From positions 1 through 44,944 of the forward strand of contig JAEEXQ010000013.1 of the NCBI GenBank assembly GCA_016287875.1: a DNA stretch of 44,944 nt, in the 5' to 3' direction. Position 1 is the first letter of the stretch, and the number at the start of each line of letters is the position of its first letter. The notes under the pieces are model-generated. The model was not told the origin of the DNA and searched no databases. It saw nothing but the letters and a program-made list of their open reading frames with translations. Positions 1 through 7,157 of this stretch are shown one piece after another. Made by a program: the position numbers and the translations under genes. This DNA comes from Bacteroidales bacterium (GTDB lineage Bacteria; Bacteroidota; Bacteroidia; Bacteroidales; UBA932).

Positions 1-204
1 ATTCTCAGCTCCATTCCATTTGTAGCCATAGACGTCAAAAACGTCGTTGACTGCGAAATCCGTCATGGCAGCCTTGGTAAGGTTGTCGGTCCAGGTACCC
101 ACGGCGATGGGGGCGCCTTCGCCGGATGTCTGCACATCGTAGGTCCTGCTGCAGGAGATGGTTGCGAGGGCAACCGCTGCTACGATAAAAATGTAACGTT
201 TCAT
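1..204 (-). CDS. Fimbrillin-family lipoprotein, N-terminal 68 codons only
   Basis: The 5' end of a minus-strand gene; the rest lies outside the window. The first residues form a lipoprotein signal (MKRYIFIVAA, then TISC with the Cys near residue 18). The mature start reads VGTWTDNLTKAAMTDFAVNDVF and so on, the pattern seen at the N-terminus of fimbrillin (FimA/Mfa-like) proteins of Bacteroidales, where a beta-sandwich with an early F-x-V-(Y/F)-G-Y strand follows the lipid anchor. It lies 43 bases downstream of the DUF5119 gene on the same strand, so it is probably the third gene of the operon that starts at 2664. By family knowledge it would be a surface or pilus subunit. The family call rests on a short segment. 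Confidence 0.65.
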   Translation of the reverse strand, partial: MKRYIFIVAAVALATISCSRTYDVQTSGEGAPIAVGTWTDNLTKAAMTDFAVNDVFDVYGYKWNGAEN

Positions 205-247
205 AATCTGAAAAATTGTTAGTTAGTTAGTAGTATAAAATTGATTG

Positions 248-1384
248 TCAATTTCCTATTGTGGTGTGTCCTGTCTGCTCCTCCCAGTTGCCTATGAGGG
301 GGTTGAACGCCCCGTCACCTCCCACCGGAGGGTCAATGTCTTCCGGAGGAAAGTCATCGACATCAATCTCCAGGGGTATCACTCCGCCCGTAGGCAAGGC
401 GCGTATCTGGTCGGTGACATCGATGCGGATATTCTTGTACCTGCCAGTCCTGAAGTTCACGTTGAGCACGAACCAGTGACGCGTTTCCGGGGCGGAGGCC
501 ACGCTCCCGGCATCGTAGGCATCGCATCCGGGCATTCCGAAACTAAGGCATCTGGCTCCGAACATATCGGGATTCTCCGTCTGGTCCATACGGATATCCA
601 TCGGCACGCTGACGGTTTCGGAAGAAGTGACCCCGGTGCGCAGGTTCACGCTCTCGGCCATTCCGGTAAGTGCGGCGCCGCCCATACTTCCGGTCACGCG
701 ACCGTAATTGTTCAGCAACTTGACCTGGAACAGATATATGAAGGTCCTCGGTTCGAGTTCTCCTTTTATGCGGAGGACATAACGTCCGTCGATATATTCG
801 TAATCCTCCAGATTGTCCGTGATCTTATGTTCGGGATCGTAGAGCACGAAAAGCTCGTCCGGCATAAGGGTGACCGGTTCTTCTATCAAGGAATCATCCG
901 CCTTGGTGGCCGACATCTTCTGGGCCACGGTCTGCACCAGCGACGAGGTCCTGAGCCCGGAAGATATCACGCGGGTATAGGCGCTGATATCGGAGAGTTC
1001 GTCCTCGGAACGGTACAGAAGCGCTTCCGAATCATTGTTGTGGAACAAGAGGTTGTGTACGCCGACAAAGATTTCGACCTGCCCCTCGAGGCCGTTGAAA
1101 TTATATATATGATGAGATTTCGGGAGTATCTCGTCGTCGAGCGTATATATGTGCATCCTTATTCCCTTGGGCTCGGAATATCCCAGAGGCCCGTAGATAT
1201 CAGTACGCCAGGAGTATTCCCATTGGGCCTGCCAGTCGAGCTGCCAGAGGAACTCGGCCGTGATTTCCGTCTGCAGTACGACGCTGGTCGTAGCGGACTT
1301 GCGCAGATGCAGGGGCGGCTCGATGTTGCAGCTGCCCAGGACGAGCAGCGCGGCGATGACGGTTATGAAGGGTCTGCGGCTCAT
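248..1384 (-). CDS. DUF5119-type lipoprotein of a fimbrial operon
   Basis: A 378-residue predicted lipoprotein: a short hydrophobic signal ends in LGSC (Cys19). The body is a predicted beta-rich domain with segments typical of DUF5119 proteins: an early run of W and Y residues (QLDWQAQWEYSW), a central TFIYLFQVKLLNNYGRV strand, then GSMGGAALTGMA and MPGCDAY. The start ATG overlaps the stop of the upstream OmpA/DUF3575 gene by four bases (ATGA), which implies translational coupling. The fimbrillin gene follows 43 bases downstream. In Bacteroidales, DUF5119 proteins are commonly found beside DUF3575 and fimbrillin genes, and this order is the main support for a role in assembling or anchoring a surface fibre. 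The molecular function is unknown. Confidence 0.75.
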   Translation of the reverse strand: MSRRPFITVIAALLVLGSCNIEPPLHLRKSATTSVVLQTEITAEFLWQLDWQAQWEYSWRTDIYGPLGYSEPKGIRMHIYTLDDEILPKSHHIYNFNGLEGQVEIFVGVHNLLFHNNDSEALLYRSEDELSDISAYTRVISSGLRTSSLVQTVAQKMSATKADDSLIEEPVTLMPDELFVLYDPEHKITDNLEDYEYIDGRYVLRIKGELEPRTFIYLFQVKLLNNYGRVTGSMGGAALTGMAESVNLRTGVTSSETVSVPMDIRMDQTENPDMFGARCLSFGMPGCDAYDAGSVASAPETRHWFVLNVNFRTGRYKNIRIDVTDQIRALPTGGVIPLEIDVDDFPPEDIDPPVGGDGAFNPLIGNWEEQTGHTTIGN

Positions 1385-2664
1385 TTCTTCCTCCGTATCA
1401 AATCATAGCCTATCGAGAAATATACCCTGGTAGGGCCCAGCCAGAGGAACCTCTTGCTGCGCTCCTTGAAATCCTCCGGCTTTCCGGAATAATCGTAATA
1501 GTACCAATGGGTTGCGTCGTCGCCCCAGACATAGGGGTCATACTTCGACCAGAGTGTCCCGAGGGCTATTCCGGTATCGAAGAAGAAGCGGCTGCGGCCA
1601 ATCATATGCCTGTAGCCTATGCCGGCGGAAACTCCGGCACCTTCTCCCTGCCATCCCTTGTCATCGTATCCTATTCCATAGCGGAAGACATTCACGCTCG
1701 CGAAGGAATATGCTCCCTGGAAAAAGCCGCCGAACTTCGGGCGGAAATAGCGCCTGCCCCAAAGGGTGATATTGTTTATCTGGAAGAAATCGTGGCGGTC
1801 CCAGTGCTGCCACATAGGCCATTCCACATCCGCTCCGAAGGTGAAGAACCCTGCGCGAGGATAGTACTCCAGACTGAAACTCGGGATGGAAGTAAGGCCA
1901 TACCCGGGCACGTAGGTGCAGTCGTAGAGGAGATTAGTGCTGATTCCAAGCACGGGGATGCGCGCGGGCCTCAGGTCCGGCACAAAAGCGGCGGGGCCCT
2001 CCGAAGGGGCGGAATGTGCCTGAGGAGCCGGGGATGCCGGAGTTTCCGAAGGCTCCGCCGGTTCCGGCTGAACCTCGCTTTCTTTCTCCGGCACGGATAC
2101 GTGGATTTCCACTATGGCGCAGCGCAGGTACCGGTAATGCTTCTTGAGCAGATGCCTATATACGTCTCCATTCTCGGGAGAATGCCCCAGCCTGTGGGCC
2201 AGCCTCCATTTGCGGGTGTCGTCCGAAATGCCCTTGTCATCAAGAATATTGAGGATGCGGTCGCAGGTAGGGACGGACAGGGACATATCGCCCTCCACCC
2301 TTTCGCGGAGCAGACCCCAGGCCTCCCCAGCTCCCCGAGTATGTATCTTTCCGGACAGCTCGGGGATGGATCCCGCTATGATCCTCCCCACCTCGGCCGC
2401 GCGCCGGCGGCTGAGCTTCATATTATGCTCGCGCGAACCGTCGGGAGACGAGTATCCGGTGATGGAAATATCTGTTATGTTTTCGGGTCCGATACTGTAA
2501 AGGGCATTCACTAGAGAATCGGTAGCAGCGCCATTCCCGAAGTAGTCTCTGTCATGTTCCGAGCCATCCCACCTGAAGTGGATGGGTGCCGATATGACGC
2601 GCTCCGCGGAATCAATTATCGGAGTCAAAAACGTCAAAAAGACAAGAATAGCGCTCAGTATCAT
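1381..2664 (-). CDS. OmpA-like plus DUF3575 outer-membrane protein
   Basis: A 427-residue protein with an N-terminal signal and no lipobox. Residues about 25-190 resemble the divergent OmpA-like domain of Bacteroidetes: DISITGYSSPDGS followed by HNMKLSRRRAAEVGR matches the peptidoglycan-binding strand and helix. A Pro/Glu/Ala-rich linker (about 195-230) leads to a DUF3575 region with alternating aromatic residues typical of an outer-membrane barrel (GISTNLLYD, FSLEYYPRAGFFTFGADVEWP, GIGYRHMIGRSRFFFDTG). It is the first gene of a minus-strand operon with the DUF5119 gene and the fimbrillin. An outer-membrane, wall-tethered partner of a fimbrial system is the likely role by analogy with such gene sets. 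A TATTTTTG element lies 15 bases upstream of the start codon. Confidence 0.8.
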   Translation of the reverse strand: MILSAILVFLTFLTPIIDSAERVISAPIHFRWDGSEHDRDYFGNGAATDSLVNALYSIGPENITDISITGYSSPDGSREHNMKLSRRRAAEVGRIIAGSIPELSGKIHTRGAGEAWGLLRERVEGDMSLSVPTCDRILNILDDKGISDDTRKWRLAHRLGHSPENGDVYRHLLKKHYRYLRCAIVEIHVSVPEKESEVQPEPAEPSETPASPAPQAHSAPSEGPAAFVPDLRPARIPVLGISTNLLYDCTYVPGYGLTSIPSFSLEYYPRAGFFTFGADVEWPMWQHWDRHDFFQINNITLWGRRYFRPKFGGFFQGAYSFASVNVFRYGIGYDDKGWQGEGAGVSAGIGYRHMIGRSRFFFDTGIALGTLWSKYDPYVWGDDATHWYYYDYSGKPEDFKERSKRFLWLGPTRVYFSIGYDLIRRKK

Positions 2665-2679
2665 AGTTTTAGATTATAG

Positions 2680-2687
2680 CAAAAATA
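2680..2687 (-). promoter_or_regulatory. Predicted -7 element of the DUF3575 fimbrial operon
   Basis: On the minus strand this reads TATTTTTG, an exact match to the Bacteroidetes -7 consensus TAnnTTTG, 15 bases before the operon's ATG at 2664. A T-rich stretch ending in TTG lies 24 bases further upstream, longer than the usual 19-21, so the -33 box is not convincing. Confidence 0.45.
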
Positions 2688-2724
2688 GGAATTATCTTCT
2701 ATCGTTGTCATCAAAAAATGAAGA

Positions 2725-2761
2725 AATTGCAGCACCCCCCACCAGGGGAGGTGCTGCAATT
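2725..2761 (-). terminator. Intrinsic terminator after the head-GIN gene
   Basis: A strong hairpin. The arms AATTGCAGCACC (2725-2736) and GGTGCTGCAATT (2750-2761) are perfect 12-base complements, continued by four C facing four G with one bulged A and a four-base ACCA loop. Leaving the hairpin on the minus strand, the sequence is T-rich (TTCTTCATTTTTTG), as expected of an intrinsic terminator. It sits 22 bases past the stop codon at 2784, between the head-GIN gene and the promoter of the fimbrial operon. Confidence 0.85.
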
Positions 2762-2783
2762 TATTATAAATCAAATACTTGGG

Positions 2784-3470
2784 CTAGTCCAGCAGAAGTT
2801 CGCGGGCATTCACGTGACCGGCCCCGCTGATCTTGTGGGAAAGGCTTTTGGCGTTTCCGGACAGCTCTATATCCCCGCTGCCGCTGATTTTCAGCACGAT
2901 AGCGCCGGCATCCTTGCAGTGTATGTCCATATCACCGCTGCCGCTGATGGAGCCGTTGATGACGTTTGCCGTAGCGGAGTCGATATCGATATCGCCTGCT
3001 CCGGAAATCCTCAGGTAGAGATTGTCGCAGGTAATGGAATCAGCATCGAGATCGCCGGAGCCGCTGATGCTGAAAGAGAAGTCGCCTCCCGTGACCAGGC
3101 CGCCCTTTATCGCGCAGTCGCCGGAGCCGCTGACCTTGATCTTCCTAAGGTCAGGAGAGCTAACGACCAGGACGCTGCTTTTGCGGGGGACCAACGAAAC
3201 GTGGCACCTCTGGCGTACCACCAGCGAACCGTCGATAACTTCGACATCATAATATTCCAGAAGGTTTTCCTCGGCGTGAAGGACCACATTTTCGGGGCCC
3301 TGCGAATATACGACGTCCATGGCTCCGTTGACGACGATGCCGTCGAAACCGTAAATGTCGTAGGACTGCTCGGCCATTTTGCCGTTCCCACGTATAACTT
3401 CCTGATTGAGTATCAGCGTGCAAGAAACGCTCATTACAAGAGCGAGCAAGAATACTAGAATTTTTTTCAT
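2784..3470 (-). CDS. Head-GIN (DUF2807) auto-transporter adhesin-like protein
   Basis: A 228-residue exported protein with an N-terminal hydrophobic signal ending near SVSC, so probably a lipoprotein. The N-terminal half has the family pattern (GFDGIVVNGAMDVVYSQG, then a DGSLVV turn). The C-terminal half carries six SGSGD or SGAGD/H turns spaced about 20 residues apart (VSGSGD, ISGSGD, ISGAGD, ISGSGD, ISGSGD, ISGAGH), which is the DUF2807 beta-helix signature. At DNA level this gives a loose repeat of about 60 bases. The frame can be opened six bases earlier at a TTG (3476), but the ATG at 3470 begins a normal MKKILVFLL signal and is preferred. It appears monocistronic, with a terminator just downstream. 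The family's function is poorly defined. Confidence 0.85.
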   Translation of the reverse strand: MKKILVFLLALVMSVSCTLILNQEVIRGNGKMAEQSYDIYGFDGIVVNGAMDVVYSQGPENVVLHAEENLLEYYDVEVIDGSLVVRQRCHVSLVPRKSSVLVVSSPDLRKIKVSGSGDCAIKGGLVTGGDFSFSISGSGDLDADSITCDNLYLRISGAGDIDIDSATANVINGSISGSGDMDIHCKDAGAIVLKISGSGDIELSGNAKSLSHKISGAGHVNARELLLD

Positions 3471-3529
3471 ATCCAAATAATATTAACCTCGGCACGGCTC
3501 GCAAAAATCGCTCCAAAGCCATTTTAATC

Positions 3530-3560
3530 TTGCTTTAATCCGCCCGAATGACTAAATTTG
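3530..3560 (+). promoter_or_regulatory. Bacteroidetes-type promoter of upp
   Basis: TTG at 3530-3532, 20 bases of spacer, then TAAATTTG at 3553-3560: a full match to the Bacteroidetes -33/-7 consensus. Transcription would begin near 3567, leaving a leader of about 17 bases before the ATG at 3584. An in-frame ATG at 3548 lies upstream of the transcription start, so it cannot be the start of the protein. Confidence 0.75.
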
Positions 3561-3583
3561 CGAAATCAAAATTCCTATCTATC

Positions 3584-4213
3584 ATGAGCCAAGTGCACGT
3601 TATCGACCACCCCATGATCCAGCATAAGCTTACGATCATGCGCAGCAAGGAAACCGGCAGCAAGGATTTCCGTCAGCTTCTTAAAGAAATCTCCCTTCTT
3701 ATGGGTTACGAAGTCACCCGCGACATCGCTTTGGAAGACATTGAAATTGAAACTCCTATCTGCAAGACTATGGCCAAGAAGGTGTCCGGCCGCAAGCTGG
3801 CCATCGTTCCCATCCTTCGTGCCGGAATCGGCATGGTGGACGGCCTTCTCGACCTGGTTCCCGTGGCAAAAGTAGGCCACATAGGCCTCTACCGCAACGA
3901 GGAAACCCACAATCCCGTGGTCTATTTCTGCAAACTTCCTGAAGATATCCAGGATCGTATGGTAATAGTCACCGACCCTATGCTTGCCACCGGCGGCAGC
4001 GCCTGCGACGCCCTTTCAATGCTTAAGGAACGCGGCTGCAACAACATCCGCCTGATGTGCCTGGTCGGAGTGCCCGAGGGCATAGCCAGAGTGCAGGCCG
4101 AGCATCCCGACGTCGATATCTACGTCGCCGCCGTCGATGACCACCTCAACGAGAACGCCTACATCGTCCCTGGTCTGGGCGACGCCGGCGACCGTATCTT
4201 CGGCACGAAGTAA
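3584..4213 (+). CDS. upp: Uracil phosphoribosyltransferase
   Basis: A 209-residue cytosolic enzyme that makes UMP from uracil and PRPP (pyrimidine salvage). It shows the type I PRTase PRPP loop [12 protein letters not shown], the upstream RAGIGM segment, the Upp-specific uracil-binding end [15 protein letters not shown], and [10 protein letters not shown]. The length matches E. coli Upp (208). The frame is open from 3548, but the promoter's -7 box covers that ATG, and the sequence from [10 protein letters not shown] aligns with family N-termini, so 3584 is the start. Its TAA overlaps the next ATG by one base (TAATG), coupling it to the lipid kinase gene. Confidence 0.95.
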   Translation: MSQVHVIDHPMIQHKLTIMRSKETGSKDFRQLLKEISLLMGYEVTRDIALEDIEIETPICKTMAKKVSGRKLAIVPILRAGIGMVDGLLDLVPVAKVGHIGLYRNEETHNPVVYFCKLPEDIQDRMVIVTDPMLATGGSACDALSMLKERGCNNIRLMCLVGVPEGIARVQAEHPDVDIYVAAVDDHLNENAYIVPGLGDAGDRIFGTK

Positions 4214-5088
4214 TGGACATACTCTTCATCATCAACCCGGTATCGGGTGGAAGATCGAAAGACTTTGTAGTCAAGGCCATCGAAGAAGTACTTGACAAAA
4301 GCAGGTTCCACTCCGAGATTATCTACACCACCCATGCCGGGCATGCTACCGAACTTGCCCGTGACAGCAAGGCAGACATCGTAGTCGCCGTAGGCGGAGA
4401 CGGCACCGTCAGCGAAGTCGCAAAGGGTCTGGTCGGCAGTTCCAAAGCCTTCGGCATCATTCCCTGCGGCAGCGGCGACGGCCTTGCCCTGCACCTGGGC
4501 ATAAGCCGCAATCCTCGCAAGGCGGTCAAGGTCCTTATGGAAGGCGAGGTGGTCAAGATGGACCACGGCCTTTTCGACGGCGTACCCTTCTTCTGTACGG
4601 CGGGCGTAGGGCTGGACGCCGAAGTTGCCTGGCAGTTCGCATCCAGCGGCACCCGCGGCCTGTGGACCTACATTTCGCTTGCCTGGAAGATCTGGCAGCA
4701 TTTCAAACCCGACACCTATGATATCACGGTAGATGGCAGCAGCCTGCGGACTCCTGCCGTGTTCGTGACCGCCGGCAACGCCAATCAATGGGGCAACCAG
4801 GCCAGGATCTGCGACCTGGCTTCCGTCCGGGACGCCCAGCTGGACCTTGTGGTGGTGGAGCCTTTCCGCACGATAGAAATACCCATCCTTGCCTGGAAAC
4901 TGCTTACGGGTCGCGCCCACACCAGCCGCAGGGTCAAAGTGCTCCGCGGCTCCCACATAAGCATCTCCCGTACCCAGGAAGCCCCCGCCCACTACGACGG
5001 AGACCCCTGCCTGAAGGGGAAAGAAATGAAATTGGAAATAGTACCCTCCGCCCTGAACGTGGTAGTACCCAAGGGCCGGAAGATCTGA
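4213..5088 (+). CDS. Diacylglycerol kinase family lipid kinase (DagK/DgkB/YegS fold)
   Basis: A 291-residue soluble lipid kinase. The N-terminal catalytic half has NPVSGGRSK (P-loop-like start), the hallmark VGGDGTVSEV (about residues 60-69) and PCGSGDGLALHLGI. The C-terminal beta-sandwich half contains TAGNANQWGNQARICDLASV and ends in a short VVPKGRKI tail. Family members phosphorylate diacylglycerol or related lipids with ATP at the inner membrane face; the substrate cannot be read from sequence. It overlaps upp by one base and is followed 11 bases later by an LtaS-like transferase gene. In Gram-positive bacteria LtaS releases diacylglycerol, which DgkB recycles, so this pairing may reflect the same chemistry. 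Confidence 0.88.
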   Translation: MDILFIINPVSGGRSKDFVVKAIEEVLDKSRFHSEIIYTTHAGHATELARDSKADIVVAVGGDGTVSEVAKGLVGSSKAFGIIPCGSGDGLALHLGISRNPRKAVKVLMEGEVVKMDHGLFDGVPFFCTAGVGLDAEVAWQFASSGTRGLWTYISLAWKIWQHFKPDTYDITVDGSSLRTPAVFVTAGNANQWGNQARICDLASVRDAQLDLVVVEPFRTIEIPILAWKLLTGRAHTSRRVKVLRGSHISISRTQEAPAHYDGDPCLKGKEMKLEIVPSALNVVVPKGRKI

Positions 5089-5099
5089 CATAAATCATT

Positions 5100-7157
5100 A
5101 TGGGAAAAATCAAGATAAAAGACTGGTTCTCGTTTTTCGCCCCCCGCTTCCTGGCACTGGGGCTGATACTCGGGTTCATAATCCGCGTAGTGCTGATATT
5201 CCATCCCCTCACAGTTGTGGACTGGGGATTCGGAACCTGGGTCAAGATATTCGCCCTGGGGCTTCTCAACGACATCGCCTTCCTGGCCATAGCGCTGGTC
5301 CCGGCCTTCATCTTCTACACCTTCCTCACCGATGACAAATACCGCAGGCCCTTCGGCCTGATATTCTGGGGTCTGTTCTCCCTCCTGACCCTGTATGTCA
5401 TCTTCTTCAACGACATTACCGATGAATACGGCGGGCCTCTGCCCAAGATAGCGAATGCGCTGCTGGCCTTCCTGGCCATCTGCCTCACCATCAAGATGTT
5501 CGTTCCCTCCGTCCGCAAGAAATGGAGGACCGTTTCCATCTATCTGGTGATGATGGTCTATGCGTGCTGCGCGATAATGATATCGTTCAGCGAGGTGGTG
5601 TTCTGGACCGAATTCGGCGTGCGCTTCAATTTCATAGCCGTCGATTATCTGGTCTATACCCACGAAGTCATAGGTAACATCGTAGAATCCTATCCCATCT
5701 TCTGGATGGTCCTGGCCATGCTGATTGTGGCCGGAGCCATCTGCGCCCTGATGGTCCGGGGCAAGGACATAAGCGAAAGCGGCATAGGCAGCTGGAAGCG
5801 CTGGGCAGCATCGCTTGCTGTGCTTACAGTCTGGGCCACCTGCGGAGGCTTCTTCCTGAACTGGGGATACCGCAACCTGCAGTCGAGCAATCTCTACGCC
5901 ACCCAGCTTCAGGAGAATGGCTGCTGGGACTTCCTGGAAGCCTTTATGTCGAATGAGCTGGATTACGGGCAGTTCTACGCTATGATTCCGGGCGACCGGG
6001 CCGCCGCCTTGCAGAAAGAGCTTTGCGGAATGGACGGCGACGGAAAGCGCGTCGTTACCGACGAGCTCTCCCCCATCAAGAAAAACATAGTACTCATTAC
6101 GGTAGAAAGCCTCAGTGCTGATTATCTCAGCAGGTACGGCAGCAAATCCGGCATCACTCCCAACCTGGACGCCCTTCTGGAAAAGAGCCTCGTCTTCGAC
6201 AATCTCTTCGCTACCGGCAACCGCACCGTCCGCGGGCTCGAGGCCGTCACCCTCTGCATACCTCCTTCTTCCGGGGAAAGCCTCGTGAAGCGTCCCCAGC
6301 AGGGAGAATTCCTTTCCACCGGCAGGATACTGAGCAAGTACGGCTACAAGCCCAGCTTCATCTACGGCGGCGACAGCTACTTCGACAATATGGGCACCTT
6401 CTTCAGGAATTGCGGCTATTCCATAGTTGACAAGAAGGATTACGTCAAAGATTCCATTGCCTTCGCCAACATCTGGGGAACCTCGGATGAGGATTCCTAC
6501 AGGGAGGCCATACTCCGTTTCGACGAGTCCTGGAAGGCAGGCGAGCCCTTCTTCGCCCACATAATGACCATTTCCAACCACCGTCCCTACACCTATCCCG
6601 AGAACAGGATAGAATACGACGGCAACCCTATGAGCCGCAAGGCGGCCGTCAAGTACACCGACTGGGCCATAGGCAAGTTCATCGCCGACGCATCCTCCAA
6701 ACCCTGGTTCTCCGAGACCGTGTTCGTGATCGTGGCGGACCACTGCGCCTCATCCGCGGGCAAGACCTCCCTCCCTCTGGAGTGCTACCATATTCCTGCC
6801 CTGTTCTACGCTCCCGGCTTCATCGAGCCCGGCTACGTGGATAAGGTCTGCTCGCAGATCGACCTGATGCCCACGCTCTTCTCGCTGCTGCATTTCTCGT
6901 ATGAATCCGGATTCTACGGTCAGGACATCCTGGCTCCCGGCTTCAAGGAAAGGGCGTTCATGGCCACTTATCAGGACCTCGGCTACTATGCCGGCGACGT
7001 GCTCACCGTTCTCTCGCCCGTAAGGCAGGTCAAGCAGTACGACGTCGTCCGCAAGGACGGATGGGTGTTCGAAGAGAAAGAGAGCGCCTCGGTCCACGAG
7101 GAGGTACTGGAAGAAGCCCAGGCCTTCTATCAGATAGTGAATACTACACAACCGTAA
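5100..7157 (+). CDS. LtaS-like membrane phosphotransferase (sulfatase-fold)
   Basis: A 685-residue protein with about six hydrophobic segments in residues 12-255 and a large extracytoplasmic alkaline-phosphatase/sulfatase-type domain from about residue 330. Visible motifs are NIVLITVESLSADYL (metal-binding Glu), the likely Thr nucleophile in ATGNRTVRGLEA, FIYGGDSYFDNM, MTISNHRPYTYP, and FVIVADHCASS (metal-binding Asp-His). This is the layout of LTA synthase/MdoB-type phosphoglycerol or phosphoethanolamine transferases. Bacteroidetes do not make classical lipoteichoic acid, so the acceptor is unknown; an envelope glycan or lipid is likely. It is the third gene of the upp operon. Its stop codon lies inside the 3' end of the opposing pbpC gene (14-base overlap). 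Confidence 0.85.
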   Translation: MGKIKIKDWFSFFAPRFLALGLILGFIIRVVLIFHPLTVVDWGFGTWVKIFALGLLNDIAFLAIALVPAFIFYTFLTDDKYRRPFGLIFWGLFSLLTLYVIFFNDITDEYGGPLPKIANALLAFLAICLTIKMFVPSVRKKWRTVSIYLVMMVYACCAIMISFSEVVFWTEFGVRFNFIAVDYLVYTHEVIGNIVESYPIFWMVLAMLIVAGAICALMVRGKDISESGIGSWKRWAASLAVLTVWATCGGFFLNWGYRNLQSSNLYATQLQENGCWDFLEAFMSNELDYGQFYAMIPGDRAAALQKELCGMDGDGKRVVTDELSPIKKNIVLITVESLSADYLSRYGSKSGITPNLDALLEKSLVFDNLFATGNRTVRGLEAVTLCIPPSSGESLVKRPQQGEFLSTGRILSKYGYKPSFIYGGDSYFDNMGTFFRNCGYSIVDKKDYVKDSIAFANIWGTSDEDSYREAILRFDESWKAGEPFFAHIMTISNHRPYTYPENRIEYDGNPMSRKAAVKYTDWAIGKFIADASSKPWFSETVFVIVADHCASSAGKTSLPLECYHIPALFYAPGFIEPGYVDKVCSQIDLMPTLFSLLHFSYESGFYGQDILAPGFKERAFMATYQDLGYYAGDVLTVLSPVRQVKQYDVVRKDGWVFEEKESASVHEEVLEEAQAFYQIVNTTQP

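Noticed and set aside
245..1408. A 387-codon plus-strand frame opposite the DUF5119 gene
   Set aside because: The minus-strand frame has a lipoprotein signal, operon overlap and family pattern; the plus-strand product has none.
3548..3583. An upstream in-frame start for upp
   Set aside because: The ATG at 3548 lies at the -7 box and upstream of the predicted transcription start; family N-termini align with the start at 3584.
4992..6743. A 583-codon minus-strand frame opposite the LtaS-like gene
   Set aside because: Its composition is antisense-like, and the plus-strand product has full catalytic motifs and membrane segments.
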